This document shows, piece after piece, positions 45,914-58,801 of a DNA stretch of 64,000 bases (position 1 is the stretch's first letter; every line of letters starts with the position of its first letter). The stretch is from Spinacia oleracea (taxonomy: Eukaryota; Streptophyta; Magnoliopsida; Caryophyllales; Amaranthaceae). A program made the position numbers and the translations under genes. The notes under the pieces are model-generated. The model ran no database searches, was not told where the DNA came from, and saw only the letters and a program-made list of their open reading frames with translations. The stretch is from the NCBI RefSeq assembly GCF_020520425.1, contig NC_079488.1, positions 8,719,747 through 8,783,746 of the forward strand, written 5' to 3'.

Positions 45914-47116
45914 TGAAGGAAATAATGCCCTTGGTCCAAGTATGCATTCTATGTTAAGTCTAATAAATGCGGTTCAGTATTAATTAACAAGTTAATAATT
46001 CAGTGAGATCAAGTGAGCTGAATGCCTAGCTAGAGGCCGCTTCAGTTCAAGTGGAATTAATGATATTAATCCACAGCTTACTCTTGACTGAACCCGTAGG
46101 GTCTCACAAATAGTACGTAAACGGATCAAGTATTTAATGGCATTAAATACTCCATCTATGAATATTCGGAACCGACGGATCTTGGTTTCAGTGGGAGCTA
46201 AGATCGTCACAGGCAAGAAATGAATACTCCGGAAACGATGATATTGCCGGAAACGGAAATATGGATCGTATCGGAAATATGAATATTATCCAAGTCGTAG
46301 ATGTTGCCGGAAACGGAAACATGGTACGTATCGGAAAATATTATCGGAAATGGAAATTTAATCGGAAGCGTATCGTACGAATTAGCATCGGACGAGGTTG
46401 CCGGACGAAGGCCCAGCACGAAGCCGGGGCCATCGCCCAGCAAGCATGCGCGCCACAAGCCCAGCCAAGGCAGCGCCCAGGCCTACCGCAAGGCAGGCCC
46501 AGCGCGCGCCAAGGGCCACGGATGCGTGGGCCGTGCTGCGCGGGCTGCTGCTCGCACGCGCATGGGCAGCCCTTGTGGCTGCCGTGTGTGTGTGAGTTTG
46601 TGCTCATGCGTGATTCCTGAATCTACAAGAGTCAGTGTATGATTAAATTTCTATTCCTAATTGGATAAATTAATTAAATAGAATTCATGTAGGATTCTAA
46701 TTTCAATTAATTCGTATCCTACTAGGATTACGATTCCTTTTCCATAACTCTATAAATAAAGGCCTAGGGGTCATAATTTATACATAAGTTTCAAAGTATT
46801 CAAAAGTGAGTTTTTTGAGAGAAAATTAAAACACATCTTGCTCAAAAAGTGCCGAAATTTTCTAGTACCTTAAGGGCGATTCTAGTTGGTCAATCTTAAG
46901 GCGGATCCGGACGTGCTGTGGACTATCTACGGAGGGACGACACTTGGAGTCCTAAAAGACTTGTTCTTGTTCGGTTCGGGCGCAGCTAGGGAGGGCACGC
47001 AACAAAGAGTATGCATCTAAATTATGCTATATGATTATGTGTAAATAATATGTTGTCCTGGGTTAATGGTTGTTTCCGCATGATCTATGTAATGTCATAT
47101 GTATCATAACCTAACA
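45914..47116 (+). repeat. 5' LTR of copia element 3
   Basis: 1203 bp, TGAAGG...CTAACA, with a short CGGAAA array (46226-46371), a TATA-like CTATAAATAAAGG near 46750 and the R/U5 block at 46865-47010. Confidence 0.95.
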
Positions 47117-47117
47117 G

Positions 47118-47133
47118 TGGTATCACGAGCCCC
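47118..47133 (+). other. Primer binding site of copia element 3
   Basis: TGGTATCACGAGCC, the bulged initiator-Met type shared by all three copies. Confidence 0.8.
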
Positions 47134-49803
47134 TTATTATTTTCATAATCTAAATTGCATGAACATGGTTAAATATTAAAAATTTGCAAGAATTAAAAGG
47201 GGTGATTAATTTTCGTAATTGTTAATTAATTGCAAATTGCGTTTATTTAATTATATGTACGCAGTTTTTCGGCAGTTTCTTCATTACTCATCCGAATTGA
47301 GTGATTTTTGTGTCAATTCCGCATGTAAAAGGCATTCTAAAATTTTGACAAAAATAGGTTTTTTCTGCCGAACCCAGAATTCTCAAATTCGAAGCCTAAC
47401 TATGACTTTTCGAAGGTTTTAGTTTTTCGAATGCAAAATTTCGTAAATTTAAGATGTTAAATTAAATATTTGCGATTCTTGTTGATAAATCTTGAATTTT
47501 TGATTGACCTACTGCATATGTTTAACAAGTTTGAATGCCTAGTCTTGTTAATTATGCAATCTAATTTGTAATTATGATTAATTTGTTGAAAATTAGAATA
47601 ATTTAGAATTAATTTGATTTTCATAATTAATTGTAATTTAATTAGAAACCTATGATTAAAAACCACCATAAAAATTGTAAATTTACGATAAATTTTAAAT
47701 TTTTATGACCTAGACTTGAATCCATATCAATCGGAAATCAATTGGATAATAAATTTTCGATTTTTTCGCCCTAAAATTATGAAATTAATAATATTTATTA
47801 ATTTGTCATTAATTTTAAATATAAATTTTAAATTTTTATGCGATTCGTTCAAATAACTTGCACGCACGAAGCAATGGACGCTTCGTGTTACCCTTAAGGG
47901 GTGTTGTATAATGCGGGCATGCGACGACGAGCAAGGGAGCTCGTCGCCCGTGCGGCACGAATGCAATGAGCAAGGGCGTAGTGCACGAGCACAAGGCAGC
48001 AGCCCTGCCTTGTGTCGTGTGCCACGAGCAATGAACGAATGGGCATGGGCGAAGGGCGAGCCAAGGCAGTCGCGTGTGGGCAGCAAGCGAGCTGCGCCAC
48101 AACGCGCGCTGCCTCGCACAAGTGCGCGCAGCCTCGCGCGCAGCGAGCGCAAGCTCGCGTGCCACGAGCGCTGCGCCCAGCACTACTCGCGCGCACAGCG
48201 CGCGATGTCGCCCGCCCAGCGAGCGATGTCGCGCCCCAGCGAGCGAGCCAGCGCGCCCAGCGAGCGATGTCGCGCGCCCAGCGAGCGATCTCGCGCGCGC
48301 GCACTGCGAGCGATAGCTCGCGTGCGATGGGGCGCTGTGCGGAGGCTTGCGATAGGACAGCAGCAGCTATGCGACGAGCGCATGGGCTGCGCGCACATGG
48401 CCAGCAATGGCTGTGTGCGTACGGCCCATGGGCGTGCAACGCGTAGGGTGTTTGCGTGACGATTAGATCGTTTTGAATGTTTAATTTGAAAATTTCAGTT
48501 CACGTAATTTTAATTAATTTTAAAATTAATAATTTGAATTAATTTCTTGGATTTTAATTTTGAATATTATAATTATAATAAATGGTATTTATTCTAATTA
48601 TTTTACTAAAATTAAAATGATGAATTAATTTAAATGCGACTGAAATTAAATTAAATTTTTGGATTCAATTATAAATTTATATGAGCTTTAAATTTTAATT
48701 AAATTTGTATGTTTCCGGTTAGACTAGAAATACAATTTTATGTTTAAAATTAGTAAAGCATATGAATTTATTGGTTTGAGTGGGAGCGCTTTTTAGTCAT
48801 AAACTCTTGATTAGGTCTACAAATCCTTAAGGTTAAAACAACTCGATTAGAATTAATAAGGACTGAATAATTGGTAGATTATTGGTGCCCTTGATTAATT
48901 GCTGCAAATGTTTACGTGATGCATAATGTGTTTTACTAACCAGCTATGTGGGCCATTCATGATAATGAATGGGTGAATGGTATATATTGTATATGTACTG
49001 TTTTTGCAGGTTATGAAGTGACTAGTATGGCCCAAATAGGATAGAAAATATGGTCTGCGTACCATTAATTTGAATGTAATTGGTCTAAAGCACCAAAGTT
49101 ATTTTTCAATTCAAATATGGTCTGCGTACCATCAAATAGTTGTAATTAGTTATAGCTTATCCTATTTGAAGAAAATAGTGCCTCCCACGGAGATTTTCAA
49201 GACGGACTTTGAAGTCAAAGCTTCAAGATGAAGTCGGGCCATACTAGATCACAAATATCTTATGCATGTTTTAAGTTATTTATTGCTTTAAATATGTCTT
49301 AAAATGCATGAGATCAAAAGCTTGATTATGTTGCATGATTAAGGATTTTAGTTCACTTAAAATCTAACCAACATAGTAAGAGCCTTAAGTTCCAAACTTA
49401 AAAATTGAGTTAAAAGGTGCCATGCCAAAATATACACTTGCTTGGATATCCTTTACATCAATCTAGTAATAGTTTTCGCTCAGCGAGGTGTTACTTATTG
49501 GTCCTAAAGGGGCAAGGTACACAAATAATTGTGAGTACATGTTAGTTTTGGTGAAACTCAACGATATAAGTAAGGAGTCCTTTTATGTCGTGGCAAATTC
49601 GATAGGTTTACCTAATAAGTTCTTAGACGTACCTATCAACCAAGAATAGTTTCTAGACTATTAGCAAAAGGCTTTTGCTTACCTAAGATGTTCTAGGATT
49701 AAGTCGACAAACTGTGCTTAGTTCTTCAATGATTTTAGGATCTTGGAATCATTTTATTCACACCTGCTGGAACACATAACTTGAATAAAATGCTTAATAA
49801 ACA
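47134..49803 (+). other. Long untranslated leader of copia element 3
   Basis: About 2.7 kb, AT-rich with a GC-rich island at 47880-48450 that holds a shortened 21-bp minisatellite (about six units, 48190-48315). Otherwise nearly identical to the leader of element 2. No credible gene. Confidence 0.7.
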
Positions 49804-52800
49804 TTGAATTATGCATGTATGCTAGAATTTAAGTTTATTAAGAGAAACTGTGAATGGTTATTTATTTGTTTATTCTTTTCAATTGTAGTTTTTAATATGG
49901 CAAACAACAATTCATTCAACATTCGATCAATTCTCGAAAAGGAGAAATTGAACGGGAAAAACTTCCTTGACTGGCAAAGGAACTTGCAAATAGTTCTTAT
50001 GCAGGAAGAAAAGGAGTATGTCCTAGATGAGGCGATGCCCGAAGCTCCTGGCGACGGGGTCACTCAGGCTGCCCTCAATCGTTGGATTGATGCCAACAAG
50101 GATGTGAAATGTCTAATGCTCGCCACCATGAGTGCAGATCTGCAGAAAACGTTCATCAACTCAGATGCTTTCACAATCATCAGTGAGTTGAAGAACATGT
50201 TCCAAGATCTGGCTCGAGTCGAAAGATTCGAGACTCATAGGCAAATTCTTGAGACCAAGCTTAAGAAAGGCGAGCCCGTAAGTCCACATGTTCTCAAAAT
50301 GATTGGACTCATTGAGAATATGAGTCGGCTGGATCAGCAATTTTCTCAGGAAATGGCTATAGACACCATCCTCCATTCTCTTCATAGCGGGTATGATCAG
50401 TTCAAACTGAACTACAGTATGAATAGTCTGGACAAAACGCTCACTGAGCTTCACGGTATGCTGAAGACCGCTGAAAAGACGCTCAAAAGTGATAAGCAGG
50501 ATGTGCTTATGGTGCGTGGGGGCAAGTTCAAGAAATCTGGAAAGAAGAGGAATGCTAAGAAAGGTGGCAACAAGGCCAGCCCAACTAAGCAAACTGGCGC
50601 CAAATCTGCAAAGAGGAAGGTCAGTCAACCCACTTCTGAATCCGAATGCTTCTACTGCAAGAAGAAGGGGCATTGGAAGAGAGATTGCTTGAAGCTAAAG
50701 GAAGATCAGAAGAACGGAACAGTCGTTCCATCTTCAGGTATTTTCGTTATAGACTGTATACTTGCTAATTCAACTTCTTGGGTATTAGATACAGGTTGTG
50801 GCTCACACTTATGTTCCAATCCACAGGGACTAAGAAGAAGTAGAAAGTTAAGCAAGGGAGAAGTCGACCTACGAGTGGGAAATGGAGCACGGATTGCTGC
50901 ATTAGCTGTAGGAACTTACTATTTGTCGTTGCCCTCTGGGCTAGTTTTGGAACTGGAAGAATGTTTCCATGTTCCAAGTCTTACTAAAAACATCATTTCA
51001 GTTTCTTGCTTAGATGCTAAGGGATTTTCCTTTATAATAAAAGACAATAGTTGTTCGTTTTATTTTAAAGAGATGTTTTATGGATCTGCTAGATTAGTCA
51101 ATGGACTTTATTTATTAGATCACGACAAACAAGTATATAACATAAATACCAAAAAGGCCAAAAAGAATGATTCAGATCTCACCTATCTGTGGCATTGTCG
51201 ATTAGGCCATATAAACTTGAAACGCTTAGAAAGACTTCAAAAGGAAGGAATTCTAGAACCATTTGACTTAGAGGATTATGGTAAATGCGAATCATGTTTA
51301 CTTGGCAAAATGACAAAGCAACCTTTCTCTAAAGTTGGAGAAAGAGCAAATGAACTATTGGGTTTAATCCATACAGATGTATGTGGACCAATGAGTACAA
51401 ATGCTAGAGGTGGTTTCAGCTACTTTATCACTTTCACTGATGACTTCAGTAGGTATGGTTATGTCTACCTAATGAAGCATAAGTCTGAATCCTTTGACAA
51501 ATTCAAGGAATTTCAGAGTGAAGTAGAGAATCAATTAGGCAAGAAGATTAAGGCACTGCGGTCTGATAGAGGCGGTGAATATCTGAGCTATGAATTTGAT
51601 GACCATCTGAAAGAATGTGGAATTCTATCAGAATTGACTCCTCCTGGAACACCACAATGGAACGGTGTGTCAGAACGGAGGAACAGAACCTTGCTAGACA
51701 TGGTCAGGTCAATGATGGGTCAGGCCGAACTTCCATTAGAATTTTGGGGACATGCACTAAATACAGCTGCACTCACTATAAATAGAGCTCCGTCTAAAGC
51801 TGTCGAAAAGACTCCATACGAATTATGGTTTGGAAAGCCTCCAAATGTGTCTTTTCTTAAGATTTGGGGATGTGAAGTATACGTCAAACGATTAATTTCA
51901 GACAAACTTCATCCAAAATCTGACAAATGTATCCTTGTGGGCTATCCAAAGGAAACAAAGGGGTATTACTTCTACAATACATCTGAGAACAAAGTGTTTG
52001 TTGCTCGAGATGGTGTCTTTTTGGAGAAGGATCATATTTCCAAAATGACAAGTGGGAGAAAAGTAGACCTCGAAGAAATTCGAGTCGAACAACAAACTCT
52101 AGAGAATGCTCAAGATGACATTCAGGATGAAACTCAGAGATCTTTAGAAGAATCTGGTGAGAATCATGGTCAATCTAGAAATGTTACCCCGCGTAGATCG
52201 CAAAGATATAGATCTCAACCGGAAAGGTACTTAGGTATTTTGACGAACGAGAGCTATGACGTTCTATTACTTGAAAGTGATGAACCTGCGACTTACAAGC
52301 AAGCTATGACGAGCCCTAGCTCCAAGCAATGGCAAGAAGCCATGCAATCTGAATTAGACTCCATGTCTGAAAACCAAGTATGGGATTTGGTCGATTTGCC
52401 AGATGGCTACCAAGCCATTGGAAGCAAATGGGTTTTCAAACTGAAAAAGGACAAGGATGGGAAACTTGAAGTTTTCAAAGCTAGATTGGTTGCAAAAGGT
52501 TACAGGCAAGTCCACGGTGTGGATTACGATGAAACCTTTTCACCAGTTGCAATGCTAAAGTCTATTCGAATAATGTTAGCAATCGCTGCATATTACGATT
52601 ACGAAATATGGCAGATGGATGTCAAAACTGCTTTCTTAAACGGCGTTTTAACAGAAACTGTGTTTATGACACAGCCTGAAGGTTTTGAGGATCCAAAGAA
52701 TGCTAAAAAGGTATGCAAGCTAAAGAAGTCAATCTACGGATTGAAGCAGGCATCCAGGAGCTGGAATATACGTTTTGATGAAGCAGTCAGTGACTTTGGT

Positions 52801-53862
52801 TTCATCAAGAACGCGGACGAATCTTGTGTATACAAGAAGGTCAGTGGGAGCAAAATTGCTTTCCTAGTATTATATGTCGACGACATATTGCTTATCGGAA
52901 ATGACATTCCTATGTTGAACTCTGTCAAGATTTGGCTTGGGAAATGTTTTTCGATGAAGGATCTAGGAGAAGCACAGTACATATTGGGCATCAAGATTTA
53001 CAGAGATAGATCTAAAAAGATGATTGGACTTAGTCAAAGCACTTATATCAATAAGGTGCTTGATAGGTTCAAGATGGCGGACTCCAAGCGAGGCTACCTA
53101 CCCATGTCTCATGGAATGACTCTAAGCAAGACTCAGTGCCCAAAAACACTTGATGAGCGTAGACGAATGAATGGGATTCCATATGCATCATTGATTGGTT
53201 CAATAATGTATGCTATGATATGTACACGCCCGGATGTTGCGTACGCACTCAGTGCTACGAGCAGATACCAGTCAGACCCAGGAGAGGCGCATTGGACTGC
53301 TGCCAAGAACATTCTGAAGTACCTGAAAAGGCACAAAGATGACTTCCTGGTCTATGGTGGAGATGATGAATTAATTGTTAAAGGCTATACGGACGCAAGT
53401 TTCCAAACCGACAAAGATGATTTCAGATCACAGTCTGGGTTTGTCTTCTGCCTCAACGGAGGAGCAGTAAGCTGGAAAAGTGCTAAGCAAAGCACCATTG
53501 CGGATTCTACAACTGAAGCGGAGTACATTGCTGCACATGAAGCAGCAAAGGAAGCTATATGGCTAAGGAAGTCCATAGGAGAACTTGGTGTAGTCCCCTC
53601 CATTAAAGGACCAATAGCCCTGTATTGTGATAATAACGGAGCTATTGCACAGGCAAAAGAGCCTAGACACCACCAGAGAGTCAAGCATGTACTTCGTAGA
53701 TTTCACCTTCTACGAGAGTTCGTTGAAAGAAAAGAAGTCGAGATAAGCAAAATTGGAACTGATGACAACATATCAGATCCATTAACTAAACCTCTGCCGC
53801 AAGCGAAGCACAACTCGCACACTGCAGCTATGGGAATCAAGCATATTGGAGAATGGCTTTGA
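49804..53862 (+). CDS. gag-pol: Ty1-copia Gag-Pol polyprotein (element 3), apparently intact
   Basis: 1352 codons, collinear with the element 2 protein without indels. The likely start is Met32 at 49897 (MANNNSF). Zinc knuckle 282-295, protease D329-T-G, integrase D525/D588/E624, reverse transcriptase YVDD 1024-1027 and RNase H D1197 are all kept. I noticed eight amino-acid differences from element 2, for example D to G just after MVRG in late Gag, N to D in LEK(N/D)HIS after integrase, F to S in LRK(F/S)IGE and K to R in HHQ(K/R)VK near the end. None falls on a catalytic residue. The few changes and open frame point to a common recent source. Confidence 0.96.
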   Translation: MNYACMLEFKFIKRNCEWLFICLFFSIVVFNMANNNSFNIRSILEKEKLNGKNFLDWQRNLQIVLMQEEKEYVLDEAMPEAPGDGVTQAALNRWIDANKDVKCLMLATMSADLQKTFINSDAFTIISELKNMFQDLARVERFETHRQILETKLKKGEPVSPHVLKMIGLIENMSRLDQQFSQEMAIDTILHSLHSGYDQFKLNYSMNSLDKTLTELHGMLKTAEKTLKSDKQDVLMVRGGKFKKSGKKRNAKKGGNKASPTKQTGAKSAKRKVSQPTSESECFYCKKKGHWKRDCLKLKEDQKNGTVVPSSGIFVIDCILANSTSWVLDTGCGSHLCSNPQGLRRSRKLSKGEVDLRVGNGARIAALAVGTYYLSLPSGLVLELEECFHVPSLTKNIISVSCLDAKGFSFIIKDNSCSFYFKEMFYGSARLVNGLYLLDHDKQVYNINTKKAKKNDSDLTYLWHCRLGHINLKRLERLQKEGILEPFDLEDYGKCESCLLGKMTKQPFSKVGERANELLGLIHTDVCGPMSTNARGGFSYFITFTDDFSRYGYVYLMKHKSESFDKFKEFQSEVENQLGKKIKALRSDRGGEYLSYEFDDHLKECGILSELTPPGTPQWNGVSERRNRTLLDMVRSMMGQAELPLEFWGHALNTAALTINRAPSKAVEKTPYELWFGKPPNVSFLKIWGCEVYVKRLISDKLHPKSDKCILVGYPKETKGYYFYNTSENKVFVARDGVFLEKDHISKMTSGRKVDLEEIRVEQQTLENAQDDIQDETQRSLEESGENHGQSRNVTPRRSQRYRSQPERYLGILTNESYDVLLLESDEPATYKQAMTSPSSKQWQEAMQSELDSMSENQVWDLVDLPDGYQAIGSKWVFKLKKDKDGKLEVFKARLVAKGYRQVHGVDYDETFSPVAMLKSIRIMLAIAAYYDYEIWQMDVKTAFLNGVLTETVFMTQPEGFEDPKNAKKVCKLKKSIYGLKQASRSWNIRFDEAVSDFGFIKNADESCVYKKVSGSKIAFLVLYVDDILLIGNDIPMLNSVKIWLGKCFSMKDLGEAQYILGIKIYRDRSKKMIGLSQSTYINKVLDRFKMADSKRGYLPMSHGMTLSKTQCPKTLDERRRMNGIPYASLIGSIMYAMICTRPDVAYALSATSRYQSDPGEAHWTAAKNILKYLKRHKDDFLVYGGDDELIVKGYTDASFQTDKDDFRSQSGFVFCLNGGAVSWKSAKQSTIADSTTEAEYIAAHEAAKEAIWLRKSIGELGVVPSIKGPIALYCDNNGAIAQAKEPRHHQRVKHVLRRFHLLREFVERKEVEISKIGTDDNISDPLTKPLPQAKHNSHTAAMGIKHIGEWL

Positions 53863-54726
53863 TGTCTCTGTTTAATGTTTTAAAGTTTTAGAGTTTAAAT
53901 CTTTGTAAAACATTATTGGTTAATCATTCACAATAAATGAAAGAAATTCATTTTTCCATTTAATTTATGGTTTATTAAATGATGAGTCCCTTCAACTTGA
54001 CGATATATTCAAGATAGACTGTCAGGACCAGTCCTGTGACTAAGAAATGTCTATCAAGTGAACTTGAATGTCAAAGGTTGAAAATGGTCCCTAATCGGAG
54101 TTTTCTATAAAATTGGACGCATAGAAAACGTTAGACGATTAGAGTGCAAGATGACTAGTAGTTCTGTTTCTTGAACTATGTGGACATGGCAATGTCATAA
54201 TCATTTGCATAGATACTTACTTTGGGAAGACTAGTATCGGACAAGACCTATGAAACTTTACTGTAAGAGATGAAAGTCTGTCATAAGTAAATTTCATTAA
54301 ATTATTAGACACTAAATCCTCAATACCTGAGTGATTTGAGATTACTTGTTTGAGAACTGGTTGCTTTGACGTTGACCAACCGTCGCACCGTAAAAGGAGG
54401 CTATAAAGGCAACGCTCAGGTAATCACCTATCAAACGAAGTCTAATCTCAAGATCGCAAGATTGGGATTGTCCTCCCATAAATCGGGATGAGATGCTTAA
54501 AAGTTGTACAAGGCCACTCGGAGAGCTAGAAACTGTGAAATGCATGGCCGTGCTCGGATGAATCATAGGCTATGATTATCTGTTTATTTGATCAGTTGAA
54601 CTCTGAAACCGAGGAACACCTCTGGACATAATAAGGATGACAACTCTTACCTTATGTTCAAGAGCAAGCATCGAGCGACAAAGGAATTAGGAAATGCACA
54701 CTTGTCCCTAAGGACAAGTGGGAGAC
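53863..54726 (+). other. 3' noncoding block and polypurine tract (element 3)
   Basis: 864 nt, matching element 2. The hairpin ACTTGTCC-CTAA-GGACAAGT is at 54700-54719 and the tract AAGTGGGAGA directly precedes the LTR. Confidence 0.75.
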
Positions 54727-55929
54727 TGAAGGAAATAATGCCCTTGGTCCAAGTATGCATTCTATGTTAAGTCTAATAAATGCGGTTCAGTATTAATTAA
54801 CAAGTTAATAATTCAGTGAGATCAAGTGAGCTGAATGCCTAGCTAGAGGCCGCTTCAGTTCAAGTGGAATTAATGATATTAATCCACAGCTTACTCTTGA
54901 CTGAACCCGTAGGGTCACACAAATAGTACGTAAACGGATCAAGTATTTAATGGCATTAAATACTCCATCTATGAATATTCGGAACCGACGGATCTTGGTT
55001 TCAGTGGGAGCTAAGATCGTCACAGGCAAGAAATGAATACTCCGGAAACGATGATATTGCCGGAAACGGAAATATGGATCGTATCGGAAATATGAATATT
55101 ATCCAAGTCGTAGATGTTGCCGGAAACGGAAACATGGTACGTATCGGAAAATATTATCGGAAATGGAAATTTAATCGGAAGCGTATCGTACGAATTAGCA
55201 TCGGACGAGGTTGCCGGACGAAGGCCCAGCACGAAGCCGGGGCCATCGCCCAGCAAGCATGCGCGCCACAAGCCCAGCCAAGGCAGCGCCCAGGCCTACC
55301 GCAAGGCAGGCCCAGCGCGCGCCAAGGGCCACGGATGCGTGGGCCGTGCTGCGCGGGCTGCTGCTCGCACGCGCATGGGCAGCCCTTGTGGCTGCCGTGT
55401 GTGTGTGAGTTTGTGCTCATGCGTGATTCCTGAATCTACAAGAGTCAGTGTATGATTAAATTTCTATTCCTAATTGGATAAATTAATTAAATAGAATTCA
55501 TGTAGGATTCTAATTTCAATTAATTCGTATCCTACTAGGATTACGATTCCTTTTCCATAACTCTATAAATAAAGGCCTAGGGGTCATAATTTATACATAA
55601 GTTTCAAAGTATTCAAAAGTGAGTTTTTTGAGAGAAAATTAAAACACATCTTGCTCAAAAAGTGCCGAAATTTTCTAGTACCTTAAGGGCGATTCTAGTT
55701 GGTCAATCTTAAGGCGGATCCGGACGTGCTGTGGACTATCTACGGAGGGACGACACTTGGAGTCCTAAAAGACTTGTTCTTGTTCGGTTCGGGCGCAGCT
55801 AGGGAGGGCACGCAACAAAGAGTATGCATCTAAATTATGCTATATGATTATGTGTAAATAATATGTTGTCCTGGGTTAATGGTTGTTTCCGCATGATCTA
55901 TGTAATGTCATATGTATCATAACCTAACA
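54727..55929 (+). repeat. 3' LTR of copia element 3
   Basis: 1203 bp, matching 45914-47116 with one difference noticed; followed by CTTTT. Confidence 0.95.
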
Positions 55930-55934
55930 CTTTT

Positions 55935-58801
55935 TGGGTGAAAATATACTTAAGACTCTTATGGTCGGTGAAAATTTGACACGAAACTCCATACAAATAA
56001 TGTCTCCAAATCTTAAGGGCGAAAACAACAGCTGCAAGTTCGAGGTCATGGGTAGGGTAATTTTGTTCATGGACTTTGAGTTGGCGTGAAGCATAAGCTA
56101 TAACTTTTCCGTTTTGCATCAAGACACATCCTAACCCATTCTTGGAAGCATCACTATAGATTACAAATCCGTCGGTTCCAGATGGAAGGGTAAGAATAGG
56201 GGCAGTGGTGAGACGTTTCTTAAGTTCTTGAAATGCACATTCACAATCATCATTCCACACAAATTTGGTATTCTTTCTAACTAATCGGGTTATGGGTAAG
56301 GCAACCTTAGAAAAATCTTGAACGAATCTTCGATAGTATCCAGCTAAACCCATAAAACTCCGTACTTCGGGTACATTAGTTGGTCTAGGCCATTCCACAA
56401 TTGCTTTTATTTTCTCAGGATCAACAGATACACCTTTCTCAGAGATAATATGTCCTAAAAATGATATTTCCTTAAGCCAGAATTCACATTTCGACAACTT
56501 AGCATATAACTGGTTTTCAATCAACATATCTAACACTTTTCTCAGATGCTCCTCGTGTTCCTCATTACTCTTAGAATATATCAAAATATCATCAATGAAA
56601 ACAACTACAAACTTATCCAGGTATGGTTTAAAAATACGGTTCATCAAATCCATGAATACAGCTGGCGCATTGGTTAACCCAAAAGGCATCACAACAAACT
56701 CATAATGACCATATCTAGTTCTAAAGGCTGTCTTTGGAATATCCTCGTGTTTAATTCGAAGTTGATGGTAACCTGACCTCAAATCAATCTTAGAAAACAC
56801 TTTTGCACCTCGAAGTTGGTCAAACAAATCATCAATACGGGGTAAGGGATACTTGTTCTTAATAGTAATCTTGTTTAACTCTCGATAATCTATGCATAAC
56901 CTCATAGTTCCGTCCTTTTTCTTCACAAACAGGACAGGGGCTCCCCAAGGCGAAACACTAGGTCGAATATATCCTTTTTCAAGTAACTCATCTAATTGTT
57001 TCTTTAATTCTTGTAACTCAGCTGGTGCCATTCTATATGGTGCCTTAGAAATAGGGGTGGATCCCGGAATTAATTCAATGCTGAAATCTAATTCTCTTGG
57101 TGGGGGCATACTAGGTATTTCTTCTGGAAAAACATGTGGGTACTCACAAACAACAGGTATGTCGGTAATGGAAGGTCCAGAGGTATTTAAGTCAATAACA
57201 CTACACAGATAACCAGATAAACCACTCTCAATCATTTTATGTGCTCTCAAAGCATAGACAATTTGAATCGTTGGTTTTCTTACTAACTTATGGAATGAAA
57301 CTCTATCTCCATCTGGCGTTATAAGGGTCACACTTTGCCTCGAACAATTAAGGTTAGCTTCATACTTAGTCAACCAATTCATTCCCAAGATTACATCAAA
57401 TTCAGATAGGTCAAAAGCTATTAAGTCTGCTCGAAACTCAACTTTCTTTATTATAATAGGGCAATCCCTATACATGGTTCTACATTTCACAATTTCTCCA
57501 CTAGGAAGGGAAACACTCATAGCATGAAAGTCACAACATGGTTTCAAATTTAAATACTTTGCAAACAATGGAGAAATAAAGGAATGTGAAGCTCCAGAAT
57601 CAAAAAGAACATGGGCTGCTAAAGAATGGATAGAGAAGGTACCGGTGATAACATTATCATTCTCATCTGCCTCATCCTGTCTCATCACAAAAACTCTTCC
57701 AGCTGGCGGTGGTCGGGGTGGGTTGCGGTTTGAACCTCCTGTGTTGATGTTGTTCCGACCACGATCGTTGTTAGTTGAAACTTGTCCTCTCGTGGTTGGG
57801 GTTACCTGCTTCGGACAATCTCTGATGTAATGATCATGGCTCCCACATCGAAAACAAGTGTTCGATCCTACACGGCATTCACTCTCGATGTGGCCTCTTC
57901 TCCCACATTTGGCACATTCTTGCGCCCTATTATTCTGGTTTCCACGATAACCTTGTCTTTTGTTTCCAACATCGTTCCTCCTTTGGTTTCCCTGATAGCC
58001 TTGGTTAGGCTTCTTTGCTCCTCCTTGACTCTGGTTTTCATTTCTCCTTTTATACCCAACATTCTTCGCTTCTCGAAGCAGTACCACTCTCTCTACATTA
58101 GCTGCAATATCAACCATATCCTGGTATGAAGTAAACCTCTGAGTGGACAACCTATCCTGGTACTTAAGGTGCAGGCCTCGCTCGAAACGGTTCATCCTGG
58201 ACTGCTCTGTCGACACCAGGTCTGGTGCAAACCTTGACAACTCCATGAACTTATTTGCGTATTCCAACACGCTCATTGTTCCTTGTTGCAAGTGTAGAAA
58301 TTCATCTTCTTTTTGTTTCCTCAGGGATGGTGGATAAAACTTGTCTCTCATTAACTTTTGTAGCTCGTTCCAACCAAATCCAGGCCCATTCTTTCGTTCC
58401 TTGTTAACTTTCCACCATAATCCTGCTTGACCCGTCAAGTAGAACATTGCGAAATCAACTCTCCATTTCTCAGGGCATTGCAGGGTTTCAAACAACTGAT
58501 CAATGCGACTTATCCAATCCTCGAACTCAACTGGATCAGGCTTGCCATCATAGGACGGTGGGTTAAGCGACGAAAAGTTCTTGAACATCGTTGCGCTCTC
58601 GTTCCCATTAACATCTTTCTTTTTCCGAGAATCATGGACTAATTCGGCCAACATTGCACTCACATTTTCCAATCGTTCCATCCTTTCCTCATGGCCATTA
58701 ACATGGACATACTCCTCGTGAGTAATGTCGTTATCATCGTGAACATGATGCTCGTTGCGAGCTCCGTTGGTAACATCGTTGATAGCATCAATGGTCGACA
58801 T
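55935..58801 (-). pseudogene. gag-pol: Gypsy gag-pol, upstream part: Gag, protease, reverse transcriptase, RNase H start
   Basis: About 955 codons, read from the Met at 58801 (MSTIDAIND). A Met four codons upstream, at 58813, is also possible. Retrotransposon Gag domain lies at about 58560-58180 ([19 protein letters not shown] ... [16 protein letters not shown]). Two CCHC zinc knuckles, [14 protein letters not shown] and [14 protein letters not shown], are at about 57915-57815. Protease has [11 protein letters not shown] near 57600. Reverse transcriptase has LCIDYRELN near 56900 and FIDDILIYS near 56590. RNase H begins [12 protein letters not shown] near 56160 and breaks off after [14 protein letters not shown] at the copia element 3 junction. 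I see no other stop or frameshift, so this copy was probably intact until the insertion. Confidence 0.93.

Larger units (their letters stand above)
45914..55929 (+). mobile_element. Copia element 3: full-length autonomous element nested in the gypsy pol
   Basis: 10,016 bp. LTRs are 45914-47116 and 54727-55929, each 1203 bp, and the target duplication CTTTT is at 45909-45913 and 55930-55934. PBS, leader, Gag-Pol frame and 3' block are as in element 2. Its LTRs are about 140 bp shorter because most of the CGGAAA array is missing. The only LTR difference I noticed is GTCTCACA versus GTCACACA near 46102 and 54916, so it is a very recent insertion. Confidence 0.96.
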
